A DNA stretch of 64,000 nucleotides from Siphlonurus alternatus. Lineage: Eukaryota; Arthropoda; Insecta; Ephemeroptera; Siphlonuridae. Positions 28,296-39,868 of this stretch are shown in pieces; position 1 is the first letter of the stretch, and every line of letters starts with the position of its first letter. The stretch is taken from assembly GCA_949825025.1 (NCBI GenBank), contig OX463779.1, positions 45,529,284 to 45,593,283 on the forward strand. Reading direction: 5' to 3'. The notes below the pieces were generated by a model that was not told the origin of the DNA, ran no database searches, and was given only the letters and a program-made list of their open reading frames with translations. A program made the position numbers and the translations under genes.

Positions 28296-29447
28296 GCAGT
28301 GAGTAAATATTGTAAATGAGGTGCAATCTCCATATTCATATAGATTTAATAAGATTTTGCTTGAAGAGCGTTGTGAATAGAACTTTAATTAAATAAGAAC
28401 ATTGTATACGTACTGTACTGTATTAAGTTCTAAATTGTTCAGGATTAAATCAGGCTGTACAGTATTTAATAAATAGAACAGTAAGGTATGTGTCATGATG
28501 GCCAATGAAACATGTTACTATATTTTAAATTACAGCAAATGGATAACTTTCATGATTTTTTTTATTGCATAGTTGGATAGAGTTAAGTATTATCAATTTT
28601 TTCAGAATTTTGTTAACCTTCTAACACCCTCAAAATCCAGAGGAAAGATGCTGTGACATCATAGTCATTTAATATCTTTCCCTATGCTTGAAAATATCTG
28701 AAGAAACATTGACTCAAGATCCTCTATTCAAATATGCAATAGAAAATTTCATGAGAAGGTTGTCCATTTATAACTTTTTAGTTAATTGAGATTTTAAAAA
28801 AGCAGCATATCATTTTTACAAATTTCCATTTAGCATTCTGTGTAAATAATTCAATGTTTTTGTTGCAACTGACAATAATTTTGTCCTTGCTGTGCTTTTT
28901 GTTGGGGGGGAGGAAGGGGGGGGAGGGAGGATGTTATTGACCAATTATGGTCATTGATAAAGAAGATGAACAAATCTTTTTTCCTTTTAAACATGTAATT
29001 TTTATTTTTATTTTTTTTTTCTGTAACATTAATATTCATTTTCATTTTTTTACAATAAAAATAACATTTATAAACATATCTAATACTGTTTTTGTCTGTT
29101 TCACTAAATACACCTTAAATTAAATAATATATACTGTACACATATCAGCATTTTTTTTTTTTTTTTTTTTTGTGCTTTAATTTTGTACCAATACTTATTT
29201 AAATACACTTTCTTATTAGCCAGTCATATATTTTTAAACCAAGCACACCACATATTTTTAGAAAAGTTGTTAAGAGTCCAAAAATAAAGAAGAAGCTTTG
29301 ATCACACAAATCACAAAACAGAAGCATTAATTGGTCATTATATTTACCTGGATACTCTTTGTTTTAACCAATCATCTGCCACATTATTTTTAGTTTCCAT
29401 CATGTGTATAATGACTGAGAGATTGTCCACGCTGCAATGATTGGTGA
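28296..29447. other. Convergent 3' region between ANAPC4 and the Ig gene
   Basis: AT-rich spacer between two genes that converge. It must hold both 3' UTRs. There is a G-rich patch at 28903-28930 and long T runs at 28975-29060 and 29151-29171. TTTATT (AATAAA on the minus strand) occurs around 28999, a candidate 3' end for the minus-strand gene. No other gene is seen. Confidence 0.6.
28468..28473 (+). terminator. Candidate poly(A) signal of ANAPC4
   Basis: An AATAAA hexamer lies 173 bases after the ANAPC4 stop codon. A second AATAAA is at about 29053 in a T-rich stretch. Which one is used cannot be told from sequence. Confidence 0.4.
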
Positions 29448-32400
29448 TCATATTCTGTCGTTGTACATGGAGTTAAGGGCGCGAGGTAGCTCCGTGTCCA
29501 CCAATGAGAGGTCTTGGCTGGCGCGCCGCGTGGTGCTCTGGTAAGGACCCTCGCCCACATCTTCCGGCATGTCATCATCAGAGAGGTCTGCAAAAAAGCA
29601 GCAGTCTGAGAGGTTTCAAGTCAGCTTATTGCATTGTCCTATCTATCTAACATTAGGTAATTAAACAACAACAAACTAGTATTATTATTAAATTGAGACC
29701 AAAAAATACAGGTGTAATATTTAGATTTTATATGACAGAAAAAAATTAAAACTTTATTTTAATCAAATTTAGAGATAGGGAATTAAATTAACAAATGAGG
29801 CATAGAATTCATATATTTAATATTTATGAGGGCATAAGAAAAGAAGATATTTATGATGTAAGTGTACTGTAAAGAAATAACAACTCCTTGATTAATTATA
29901 GGAGTTACAGCTACGTAATTATAGTAAAAGAAATAACTAAAATAGTACTATCATATGCAATTACTTTTTGTAAATTACAATAGTTAATTAAGCGTAAAAA
30001 TGAAATCTGCCACACCCCGCCATTATCACTTCAGGAGAGTGTGGTAATTTTCCCTTTCCCCATTGTCTGCTATTGTTGTAATAATCAAAATACCTGAGAC
30101 ATACTACCTATGTAAGGTAGTAGCCAGGAGGTATTGGAGTTATATTTTAACTTAAATTGGATGGTATAGAGTTATAGTGTTAGGCTTTGGCATTCACAAT
30201 TTGTTTTTTTTACTTCAGCCTCATCAGGCAATTGCTTCTCTGTAGAGAAAGTTTGCTGCTAATTATTTCTATAGCATTTAACAATGAAGTATCATAATGT
30301 AGTATTTTTCAAAATATTCAAATGAATTAAATAATTATATAAATATATTTACACTGAAGTATTTTCACTTTATCAAGAAAAAAATATATAAATGTACTTC
30401 TAGTGGTTGAAAGTAGTTGTTGTATAACTATTAATGTTATTAGCTGTGAGTTTTCGTTGCTAAATTAAATTAAAATAATTTTTCACCACAACTATAATGC
30501 AAATCTGTCTTTAGCATTTTCTCTCAAAAATATAAAATCCATAAACATTACTTTCTCTCTCTTTTTTTCTAAGACTACACATTTTATTTTCTCTAATAAT
30601 ATAATTACTTATGAATTGGGTCTATATTTTATTTTTATTTTTTTACAAGGATACACCCCTATGAGCTTGGAGCTTGAGGCGGGGTTAAAGGTAGGAATAA
30701 GAGAGGGGTGGCCACAACCTGTAGCTGTTACACGTACGTCCCAGCATCCGCTGAAGTGAAACTGAGGGATAACCGTGGAAAACCTCATCAGTCAGGACGG
30801 CCACCTCGCTATTTTTTATCAATGGAATTATATCATGACTTATTTATAAAAAAAAGGGTTAAATTCACTTTATATGTTAACTTACCATCACCCTTGATGT
30901 AGCCTGTCCGTCTCATTTTCATCATTACGAACGCAATTCCACACAGAACGGCAATCACTAGCATGGCCAAGACACCTCGCAACATGTTCACCTGCAAAAG
31001 GAGAATTTTTAAATTTTATTTTCAACATGTAGAATATTTCATTATATTTTATACCACACATGGCTTTTCTTATACCGTATAACCATCAGGCATTATTTAT
31101 TATTTGGTTTATTCTCATTTTTGCTATAAATGATAATTATTTGAAAAAATGTTTTTATTAAAAAACATGGATCACATCAGGTTTATGATCTCGCAAGACA
31201 TAACATAATGTGAAACAAAATCAGTTTTGCTAAAAAATATAAATAAATTAATTTATACTTTTAGGCTTAATTCAGATTATATACAAATAAGTGAGTCACA
31301 ATTAATTGGTGTTTAATTTTCGGTCATGAATTTTGCAAAGGGTACGTTGCTTGTAGAGCTTTGAAACTTTGTACCCTGATAGCTAAGATACCTTTGTTTA
31401 TGACCCTGATGGTGTTTTTTTTTTTTTTTTTTTTTTCACCCCTTCTGGATGTCTCAAACCCAAAAATTGCATTTCTTTTATGGAATATTCCATGTTAAAT
31501 TAAACTAATTAAAGTAATACAAACATTTTATTAAATGTCAATCAAATTTTAATTTTAGGAATAAATTGCCATTCTGCGAATTCATTGGTGCCATTTTAAA
31601 ATGAACCATAAGAACCCTATTTCATTAATAAAATTTACTCTTAACACATGAAATAAACAATGTTTTGATATTTTTTTAAAACGGTTCACATTTAGAATTC
31701 TAAAATTAAGTGTGGAAAAATTTCTCCCTTAAATTCTTAATGTGAACCGAGTTAAAAAATTTCAAAAGCTGTTCTTGCATGAGATAAAGAATCAAGCCTG
31801 ATTGAATGGCAATGAGAAAGAAGCTAAATTGATGCTTAGCAAATGTGTTGAAGTCCATTTTTTAATGAAGGGTTGTTTTGGTTAATTTTAAAATAACACC
31901 AATAATAAAATGAATTCAGAATGACTATTTAACCCTTAATTAAATAAAAAATTGAACCTTGCAAACCGAATGAAAATTCCAAATGTTGTATTTAACATGA
32001 GCAATATAAGAATTTCCCCCACTACCAATTTTTTTAACGACCCTATGGGGCATGATTTTTTTTTTTCTGAATTCGCGCCTAGTAAACCTGTATGAGTCCA
32101 TGCGTTACTCCCCCCTCTCCAAAATTTTCCCCCGAGCTTACGTTTGTATCATTCTCCCAGAGCTGCTCCCAGTCCTTCTTGACTACCAGGTCGACGGGCT
32201 TAATCAGGAAGTTAGGGGAGTTGACGCCCTTCGAGACACACTTGTACTGGCCGGCGTCTCCTTGGCCCACGCGCTGAAAAATCGATATATCTTTAAAATA
32301 TACGAAAATCTAGTATTTCTTTAGTAAGATCAAAAATTCTGACATGATTAATCTCAGTAAATTTTAAATTTATATCCTTATTTTTAAATCAACCAATCTA

Positions 32401-33498
32401 CCATGACGATTGTGCAATTTTTCCGGCCCGTAGCTCATATGGGTACCTCAAGATTCAAAATTACGAACCTTGTATAAAATTAGTTAATACTTTACTCTTT
32501 ACTACATAAAGTAATATGAAATGAAAACTCTTCACTTTAGCTTTTACTAAAAATTGCTTAAGGATTGACCTCAGTTGATTGAGATCGCAGAATCGACCCT
32601 CTTGAATTTTACAATTAAGAATTTTGCAGACAACTGAGAACTCTCCATCAATAGGTGGCATGCAAATTTTGAAGTGGATCAGTCTAATCAATTTTGAGAA
32701 AACTGAGGTAGGAGTTTAACATTGGCCTTATGGTCGGAAACTGGAAATGGAGCTATTGTGAGGAAACCGCTTCCTTGAATCTGCTCAAATCATAAACAAT
32801 TAAGTTTGAGATCATTCTCGTAATTTTAAAATTTATTTCCTTCGATTCCGACTGACAGAAGTTTTCTTTGACATGCGTATAGTAACTGAGGTCAATCGTT
32901 AATAGTATCCAAAATATTTTTTAAAATATAAAAAAAATAAATAAATAAATAAAAATTATAATTTTATAAAATACAGTCAAATTAATATGATATTCCCTCC
33001 GGAAGTAGCCGGAAGTTTGAATTTTGTGACTATTCTGTTTGTAATGAAGCATTAAAATTTTCCAAAGGGTTTTGCAGTAAAATTATTGAAATAAGTGTGA
33101 AATTGCAATGCTGAAATCCGAATAAGAAGGCCAGAAACTTCACACTTCCAGCTATTTCCGGTGGGAATATCATGTAAATTTGACTGTATATTTGCCAAAA
33201 GAAAACAAAGCTCACCTTGATTTGGAGTTCCCCAGAGAGCACCTCGTATTTGTACTTGGCTTCGTTGCCTCGGTTGGCGGGACCGATCACCTCGTCATCC
33301 TCGAGCTGCCAGAACAGAAAGTTGTGGTCGTCGTCCATGCTGGGGCAGGGCAGGGTCGCGGTCTCTCCCTCCTGGGCCTCGGCCACCCTCACGCCCCCTG
33401 CGCCGGCTCCTGCACCGGCCACTGCCCCCACACACGCCGCAGCACACAACCAAGCGGCGACGCACGCCGGAAAACCTCCTCTTCGCGCCATTCGCGAT
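29448..33498 (-). CDS. Single-Ig-domain type I membrane protein (four exons, complete CDS, unrecognised)
   Basis: Minus-strand coding exons are 33491-33216, 32273-32142, 30991-30886 and 29587-29448 (stop TGA at 29450-29448). The phases 0, 0, 1 fit exactly and give 217 aa. Donors are GTGAGC, GTAAGC and GTAAGT; acceptors are TTTCAG, TTGCAG and TTGCAG. An acceptor (tattag-type, ending TAG at 33499) lies seven bases before the ATG, so an untranslated exon lies upstream. Residues 1 to about 35 are an Ala/Gly-rich signal peptide. An Ig domain follows, with Cys49 (TATLPC), Trp61 (FLFWQLED) and the DAGQYKCVSKG hallmark; exons 1 and 2 split the domain. There is an NDT glycosylation sequon at the end of exon 2. 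The single TM helix (LAMLVIAVLCGIAFVMM) is followed by a basic stop-transfer KMRR, and the tail of about 55 aa is acidic at first and ends MYNDRI. The overall plan suggests an adhesion or receptor-accessory protein, but I do not recognise the family member. Confidence 0.88.
30641..30829 (-). mobile_element. 5S-derived SINE, 5'-truncated, copy D
   Basis: Tail and body only (tacaaggatacacccctatg through tttttatcaatgga); the 5S head is missing. It lies in the last intron of the Ig gene, in the same orientation as the gene, ending 55 bases from the donor of exon 3. Confidence 0.8.
32565..32772 (-). repeat. Dispersed repeat family X, copy 2
   Basis: Minus-strand copy inside intron 1 of the Ig gene. 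Includes ccacctattgatggagagtt and gtttaacattggccttat. It falls within a 76-codon minus frame that I attribute to the repeat, not to the gene. Confidence 0.65.
32974..33186. mobile_element. Mariner-like MITE with doubled GGAAGT cores, copy 1
   Basis: Termini CAGTCAAATTAATATGATAT and ATGTAAATTTGACTG, flanked by TA on both sides (32972-32973 and 33187-33188), as in Tc1/mariner. Inside the left end is CCGGAAGTAGCCGGAAGT. It sits in intron 1 of the Ig gene, 28 bases from its donor. Confidence 0.82.
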
Positions 33499-33630
33499 CT
33501 ATAATTAGGAAAATGTCATCATCAGACTAAGGCTTTGCGTCCCTGCACACCTGGCTATGTTTATAAAGGGGGAAGGAAATAAATGTGAGTTACAAAATGT
33601 AAGTGCCATATAATGTTTATATATAATTAA

Positions 33631-33951
33631 GGGGAAGGTAACCCGCCCAATGTTAAAAAAAAAAATAAAAAATCTCACACATGAAAATTATGAAAAAAAA
33701 TTCAAATGTTCTCCTCTACACCCCCTATCAGTGGCTAAAATATCAGGTATACAAATTCGAGCTAGTTTTTTAGTTATGAAGTTTTAAAGTTGACTTCTTT
33801 AAAAATTCATAACCCAAATACTAGCTCGAATTTGTATATGTACTTGATATTTTAGCCACTGATAGGGGATGTAGAGGAGAACATTTTAAATTTTTTTCAT
33901 GATTTTCATGTGTGGGATTTTTTTTTTAACATTGGGCGCGTTACTTTACCA
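33631..33951. mobile_element. TTAA-flanked foldback MITE, family T, copy 3
   Basis: Ends GGGGAAGGTAACCCGCCC and GGGCGCGTTACTTTACCA, flanked by TTAA (33627-33630 and 33952-33955). It lies in the putative leader intron of the Ig gene, about 130 bases upstream of its first coding exon. Confidence 0.87.
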
Positions 33952-34737
33952 TTAACAATATTAGTAATACCAGATATCAAAACAAATATACGAAATTCTT
34001 TAGTCATCATCCATATCAATAACGCAATAATATAATTGATTTTTCTGCATGAAAAAACAAAACCAAAAAACAATTAAATTTATTTTCTTAGTGTATCACT
34101 GTATATGTGCATTGATGACTAATTTTTTTTATTTATATTGGGTTCTGTATTATTATTATTATAGCTATGTGGCCTAGTCCTACCCACATCAGCAAATTCG
34201 GAGCTGCATATATTTTTTTATTAATATATAATCGTTGTTTTCATACCGTCATAATATACAGGAAAACGGAACAATTAAGTGAATAAAATATAAACAGCAA
34301 AAGTTCACATGATCGACCTTGAATTACTGCATTTTGTTTGAAAATAAATTTAACTTACTACGCTCCTTTTGATCCTACTTAACCTTTACACGTGTATTAT
34401 ATCTTCATTACAAAATGTCAACAAGACGGGGGAATTAATTAAAATCGCATTATAATGAATAACACCAGGTAAAAAAGTCTAGACATCTAGATTAGCGATT
34501 GCAGTGTGCGTTTTTTATTGGAATTCGGTACACACACACCGTTTCCATGAATTTTCTTATCTCTTAATTACTATAAAATTACATTTCCGTTAACAGTTCC
34601 ATAAATAAAAATATTAAATTATTAAAAAAAACTTATTATTTGTATATATTAACAACAGACAAGTCACTGTGTGTACTTTAATATTTTTTACTACGAGAAA
34701 AAGGAATATAATTTACGTCTTTACGTCAATTAACCTG

Positions 34738-34745
34738 TGACGTCA
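34738..34745. promoter_or_regulatory. CRE octamer TGACGTCA in the presumed leader intron of the Ig gene
   Basis: Full palindromic CREB/ATF octamer, followed by a diverse, non-repetitive stretch with a second partial site (gatgacgtaaatg at 34815). Not inside any repeat I recognised. Confidence 0.35.
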
Positions 34746-34967
34746 CAGGATGTAATGTGCGCACATGTAGAAAGATGACTCAAGAAGATTCACTTGACGA
34801 GAGTTAATACACCAGATGACGTAAATGTACGACGGAATCACCTCAGCCAAATGGATAAAAACGTACCGTGCTAAAAATATGCTCTCTCATTCTGACCGGA
34901 TTTGCTGCATGCTTAATAAATTCATGACATTTAATTTAGTTCAATTTATTTCAATGTCAATAAATGT

Positions 34968-35131
34968 CAGGCATGATCCAGACCTAAATTTCGGGGGTAA
35001 GGTGGGGGCTGTCTCCATTAAGTCAATGTTAAACAAAAAAAAATTGGAGTGGAGAAAATATAATCTATATTACCCCATGCTAAATTCCAAATTTCGAAGG
35101 GGTTGCAGGCACCCCCCTGGATCCGCACTTG
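34968..35131. mobile_element. hAT-like MITE, second copy type
   Basis: Flanked by ATAAATGT (34960-34967) and ATAAATGG (35132-35139), a 7 of 8 match. Ends CAGGCATGATCCAGA and CTGGATCCGCACTTG. A 132-codon open frame crosses it and is not a gene. Confidence 0.72.
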
Positions 35132-35139
35132 ATAAATGG

Positions 35140-36147
35140 AGGAAATATCTATTGTGTACGTGCTGCAACTCACACACTATAATGCACAAAAAACACAACA
35201 AAAGCAGACGCGGTATTTCCTGAACGTGATGTTATAGAAAGTACTCTCAACATCGCGTGCATCAACCAAGTCTAAATTCAATTCGCTCATACCGCCTCAG
35301 GTCAACAAACTAAGTGGGCATAATTGACGGCAAAATATCCATAATTTGGAACTGTTTTTTTTTATATAATAAGTATGCTCTTGTATATATAAGACCTTGG
35401 ATTTCACAAAAAAAAAAAAAAAAAAAAAAACTTTTACATATATTAAAAAATGTAATGTTAAATATTACTTTTCATAACTTAAGTTTATAACTTGTTGACA
35501 GGACGTCAATTATAAATTAGTTAGAAAATATATTTTGTTACACAAAATGTATAATGGAACAGTTAACATATTGTGAAAAAATGTTTTCTAATTTGAAAAG
35601 TTACAACAACTGTATATCTTTATATATTAATTATCCATGTAGCACATAAAATTGTCGGAAATAAGTAAATAATATGTAATTAATTGTATTAGTTTAATTA
35701 ATTAAAGCTATACAACGTCATCACTTGTCTTCATTTATTTCATATAATCTGTATTTTAGATGCAGTTTGCAAGTATATCATTAAAATATATATTAATATA
35801 ATGTCTGATGAAATATTACGTGAATAGATTATCATTTTTTTTCCAAACACATTAAAAACTAAATATACTTAATAATTTAATTCATATTTTTTACTGTAGT
35901 AGTATATTTGTTATTAGAGAGTTGGCTCTTGTTATATATAAGTTAGTTGTTCGCAGCTGTGCTTGCATGGTCACATAAAATCACGCGTTGTGTGAATGCT
36001 TCGCCAAAAGCTAAGAATATCTCAAAGAGAATTCGGGACAACTCAGACTGCGTTTATTTCATAAGCGAATCACTTCACTTAAATAGTAAAACTACGTTTA
36101 AATGTAATACATGTACTAGCTCTTTTCTAGTTTAAATATATCCTTAC
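35140..36147. other. Non-coding, AT-rich
   Basis: Poly-A at 35409-35430, otherwise unique AT-rich DNA, probably the leader intron of the Ig gene if the 36148 exon is real. Confidence 0.5.
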
Positions 36148-36240
36148 CTTAAGTAATCACAGTTTTTTTTTTTAAATCTGGACAAGAACTACACAGGTGC
36201 GCGAGTGAGCGCTGATCTTACACGACTGTTAGATCAGCTC
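36148..36240 (-). other. Candidate untranslated first exon and promoter of the Ig gene
   Basis: Read on the minus strand, a GC-rich block (about 36320 down to 36180) ends in a good donor, TTAAG|GTAAGG, with the last exon base at 36148. The Ig gene's coding exon begins just after an acceptor at 33499 and so needs an upstream leader exon. This is the nearest GC-rich, donor-bearing segment on the right strand. A CRE octamer TGACGTCA (36315-36322) and a TGACGTAA lie about 80-100 bases upstream. The exact start is unknown and the link is inference. Confidence 0.35.
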
Positions 36241-36314
36241 GCGAATGTCGCGCCCTCTGCCGGTAGACTCACGATGTAAAAAGCTCGTCTCTTCTCGTGA
36301 ATGGTAGAGGGGTG

Positions 36315-36322
36315 TGACGTCA
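36315..36322. promoter_or_regulatory. CRE octamer next to the putative Ig-gene promoter
   Basis: TGACGTCA followed four bases later by TGACGTAA, in a GC-rich block just upstream (minus-strand sense) of the candidate leader exon. CREB/ATF/AP-1 family factors bind such sites; use here is inference. Confidence 0.4.
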
Positions 36323-36737
36323 TGTGACGTAAGCAAGGTCCATCAGGCTTGCCAAGATCATATATACAGCTTCTCTTTAGACTCTGGTGGATATACTTTA
36401 ACAGATTCTAAAGGCGATGTCCCCAATTTATACCTCAGTCTCACCGCATTCAATCTGCTACGAAGTTATCGTATGATGAAATTATATTCTCATGAAAACT
36501 GTAAGCTAATTTTTTATTGCTATTGAGTTCAATTATACCATCTTTATTTCTCATTTTTTATATCATTCCATGGCTATAAAAACGTGATTGGAAGTTGAAG
36601 ATTGCCATGTGTAATAAGATGTAAAAATCTTAAGTTAGTATTTTGCAAAAATAAATAAACAAATAAAGTTCCTAGCCAACTTCCGCTCTTTATGTTAAAT
36701 GGGTTTTAAACCAAGCCATTGATAAAAAAAAAACTAG

Positions 36738-36887
36738 AGTTGTCCGTCCTGAATGAAGTTTTCCACGGTTCCCTCAGTCTCAACTCAGCGAATGCTGGGA
36801 CGCTTAACAAGTAGTATAGCCACCATCCTTTCCCTATACCTTATTGTCCTTATCCCTACCCATTACGCTCATAGATTCATAGACCCT

Positions 36888-36918
<31 letters not shown>
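36738..36918 (+). mobile_element. 5S-derived SINE, 5'-truncated, copy E
   Basis: Body and 3' part on the plus strand (gtccgtcctgaatgaagttt, ttccacggttccctcagtct, ccctacccattacg), then an A-tail of about 28. The head is absent. The 3' end is diverged from the other copies just before the tail. Confidence 0.75.
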
Positions 36919-36959
36919 CGCACATAATATGTAGCAGTTTTTTAAGGCCATGCAGCAAA

Positions 36960-37071
36960 CAATTTTTGAATAGTTATTCAGTTTTCTCACTAACCGTGGT
37001 TAGCACCAACCTATTAATTCAATGATACTAAACGGTTATTACTGAGAAACCTAGATAACTCCCTTCATGAA
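36960..37071. mobile_element. Degenerate copy of the GGGTGCGATTCAC palindromic MITE
   Basis: Inner arms tctcactaaccgtggttagc and actgagaaacctagat, ending tcatgaatcgct. The left terminus has decayed. Confidence 0.6.
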
Positions 37072-37161
37072 TCGCTACTATTATTATTAAAAATACATAA
37101 TTACTCAATAATAAATTTCTATAATATAATACTTTTTTTAAGGATTTGCGAACTGAAATTG

Positions 37162-37371
37162 CACACCTCTGGACAGTAAAAACTTCACCCCTGCTCTCTT
37201 TGTGGGCGTGGTCACGTAGTCTATGGAAGCGTGGTGAACCAAAATGATTTTTTATAACCTTGGTGCTCTTCGCACCTTACCAAAAACAGCAAATCTGCAT
37301 ATAGTTTTCCTTTGGAGCTGCAGCTCTAGCAAGTGAGGCGGAAGTAAAATTTACGCTGTCCAGAGGTGTAC
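37162..37371. mobile_element. MITE with CACCTCTGGACAG ends, copy 1
   Basis: Ends CACACCTCTGGACAG and CTGTCCAGAGGTGTAC. Internal ggagctgcagctctagcaag and gtctatggaagcgtggtgaa are shared with 46855-47040. Confidence 0.75.
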
Positions 37372-37540
37372 AAATATAGTGTTTAAAAAATTGATGTCTT
37401 TCTTGAAAAAACTTCAAAATTCCCTTATTAACCATTTGTGACGCTTTTCTTAATATTAATTTTTGTACAACTGATTGTGCTATTTGTCTTCGTAGATTTT
37501 TTAAAAACTGGTGAATTTTATTTTTTATTATTATTAAATT

Positions 37541-37957
37541 TTTTTTTTACAAGTATACACCCCTTTACCCCTATGAGCTCGAGGAGGAGTAATCGGAAGA
37601 ATAAAGGAGGGAAAGAATTGTGGCTACGACCTGTTACGCGTCCCATTCAGAATTCGCTGAGGTGAGACTCAAGGTATATAGAGGTTTATATAAACCTCTA
37701 TATACCTTGGTTAGACTGAGGAAATCGGCCGTAGAAAAACTCAGTCAGGAAAGACGAAAGACACCTCTACTTTTTATCAATGGTCCAAAGCCTGGGGAAC
37801 CACACACAAGAGCATCACTGCATTGGGTGGAAAGCGAGACGAATTTACCCCAGAGAGTCGAGCAATGTAACTTTTTTTTATACTTAAAACGGTCACCCCT
37901 CCAAGTACTATAACCAAGCTTGACGTTGATTGACTTTAGTTATGTACTGCGCCACGC
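37541..37957 (-). mobile_element. 5S-derived SINE, copy F, interrupted by a 43-bp palindrome
   Basis: Near full length, more diverged in the head (caagcttgacgttgattgac), ending gcgccacgctc (GAGCGTGGCGC on the minus strand) as in copies A and C. A short perfect palindrome at 37670-37712 interrupts the body. Confidence 0.8.
37670..37712. mobile_element. 43-bp insertion containing a 40-bp perfect palindrome, with 5-bp duplication
   Basis: The sequence from CAAGGTATATAGAGG to CCTCTATATACCTTG reads the same on both strands. It is flanked by AGACT at 37665-37669 and 37713-37717. Uninterrupted SINE copies read gtgagactgaggg at this spot with one AGACT, so the duplication is directly inferred from an empty-site paralogue. 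Confidence 0.8.
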
Positions 37958-38661
37958 TCTACCTCTTCCTTTATAACTAAATCCAAAATTTGCTAAAAAT
38001 ATTTTTGATATGTAGCTAAAATGCTTTGAGCGAAAACTGTTAATTAACGCCAATATTATAATTAACTGTTGTGAATATGCTAGAATTAAAAAAGAAAAAA
38101 AAAATAGAAATGGAATATCCTGTAATCTGTATAAAAACTTCATAAAAGTAGCTGCATGCAAAAGTAGACATTTACATTAAAAGGTATAAATGATGTAATG
38201 ACAATAATTTGCACAGAGTTTATTGGTTTCGAGTTTTCTACTGACTAGTGACACAAAAAGGAACAATACATTGACAGAAAATTTACACAAAACTATTACT
38301 GTTCTTCGATACCCAGCATCTTTTACAAATTTGGTTTTCGAGTTGGCATTGGCCTCATCAGCGAAGAAGTGGATGGATTTTATTTTTGTAACATTACTTA
38401 GAGAGCTTAAATTTAAGCTCTATTGAATGTTTACAACTTTTAGAAAGGCTTAAAAAATGCAAGATTTCTGTCTTTTCCATAAGCATTTTTAATTTTCCAA
38501 CTAGCTGTATACAAATATTTTAAATTCATAAAAATACAGAATTGAAAATGAAAAAAAAATCACTTTTAGCTCCTTTCTGCGAAAATCATTACCTGATTTG
38601 ACTACAGTTGATGTTAATATACGAGATTAATGATCAATGGTTGTGATCCATTAAAATTCAC

Positions 38662-38982
38662 AATGGAGTATCGACTTCAATTTTTTTATTGCAGAAATGG
38701 ATAGAGGGTGCATCGTTATGCTGCTACCTTGTTTTTTTTTTTTCAGATTTTTTACAGCCCTGGAAGTATTTTTTTTAAATTATTAGAAGTCCTTTTTGTG
38801 ACGTCACGAGGCGCCTCTCCATAAGAAAAGGATGGGACTTGCCGCCGCGTGACGTCACAAAAAGGACTTTCAATAATTTTTTTAAAAATATTTCTAGGGC
38901 TGTAAAAAATCGGAAAAAAATCAAGGGACTTTGCACTCTCTATTTTCTGCAATAAAAAAAAATTGAGGTCGATACTTCTTTG
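38662..38982. mobile_element. Foldback MITE with two CRE octamers (family C2, copy 1)
   Basis: Arms start atggagtatcgacttcaatt, with ttgcagaaatggatagaggg further in. Two TGACGTCA octamers (38799-38806 and 38850-38857) flank the centre. The sister copy is at 62621-62913. It shares the ttcagattttttacagccct-type stem with family C. Confidence 0.85.
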
Positions 38983-39736
38983 ATAGTCAAATATCGTCAT
39001 ATTAATAATTTAAGTATCAAACTATTGAAAAACACGCGGAAGTTTGTATGTAAAATTTAAACGAGGGTCTTTCTTGTTCTATTATTTGTCTTTCAGTGTT
39101 AATCGGTTCTACGTACAATATATCTGGCAAATTATTGGTTATGTAATATTTATTGGCATATAAACAATAGAATAAGTACTGCAAAAATTCACTCTTTTAT
39201 AAATATATTTTGTTTTTTTAGTTCCAATTAATGAAAAATATAACAGCCTTAATATGTCATTTTTTAGTAGCACAAAAATGTTTCAGATTAAAATTAAGCA
39301 AAATAATATTTTTATTTTCTTTCCCTCTCCATTTTCTTTATTTTTTGTTAATAATACTTTTTTTTTTGCTCTTTTTCCTGCATACATTTTGTTGTGCATA
39401 GCAATTTTTCAGCACATAACATAGTATATTTGTCCCACATGCAAATTTTCGAATTTTGAACTTATAGCATCCAGACTTCCAGTATAAATGAAATTTAGTG
39501 TAATCTCTTCATTAACAATTAAACATTTGATTGTTTAAAATTCATGTAGAAGCATTTAATTTGCAAAAATTGTAAAGTACTAAAATTTTCAGTGAATTTT
39601 AAATACTAAGATGCCTTTAGGACCAATTATTATTAAATAGTGTGATTTCACAAAATAGCTTAATTTTTTTTTAAAGAGCACATAAATTTAAAACTACTTA
39701 TGGAGGAAAAAATAGTGAAATATTTTTAATAACATT

Positions 39737-39865
39737 GGGTGCGATTCACGAAGCAGTTAGCCAGGTTTCTAACCACGTTTAGCTTAACCACGTTTAACTA
39801 TACCTGTTTTACGTGTTAATAAACCACCTAGTTAAACGTGGAGAACTGCTTCGTGAATCGCACCC
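39737..39865. mobile_element. Short palindromic MITE with GGGTGCGATTCACGAAG ends
   Basis: Perfect 17-base terminal inverted repeats GGGTGCGATTCACGAAG / CTTCGTGAATCGCACCC, with a flanking 3-base ATT on both sides (39734-39736, 39866-39868). The interior repeats ACCACGTTTA motifs in both senses. Degenerate relatives are at 1733-1873 and 36960-37071. Confidence 0.78.
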
Positions 39866-39868
39866 ATT

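Noticed and set aside
27848..28339. 163-codon minus-strand frame over the end of ANAPC4
   Set aside because: Shadow of the ANAPC4 coding sequence; no domain and low-complexity Ser tracts opposite Glu codons.
34825..35223. 132-codon plus frame
   Set aside because: Runs through a hAT-like MITE; no recognisable domain.
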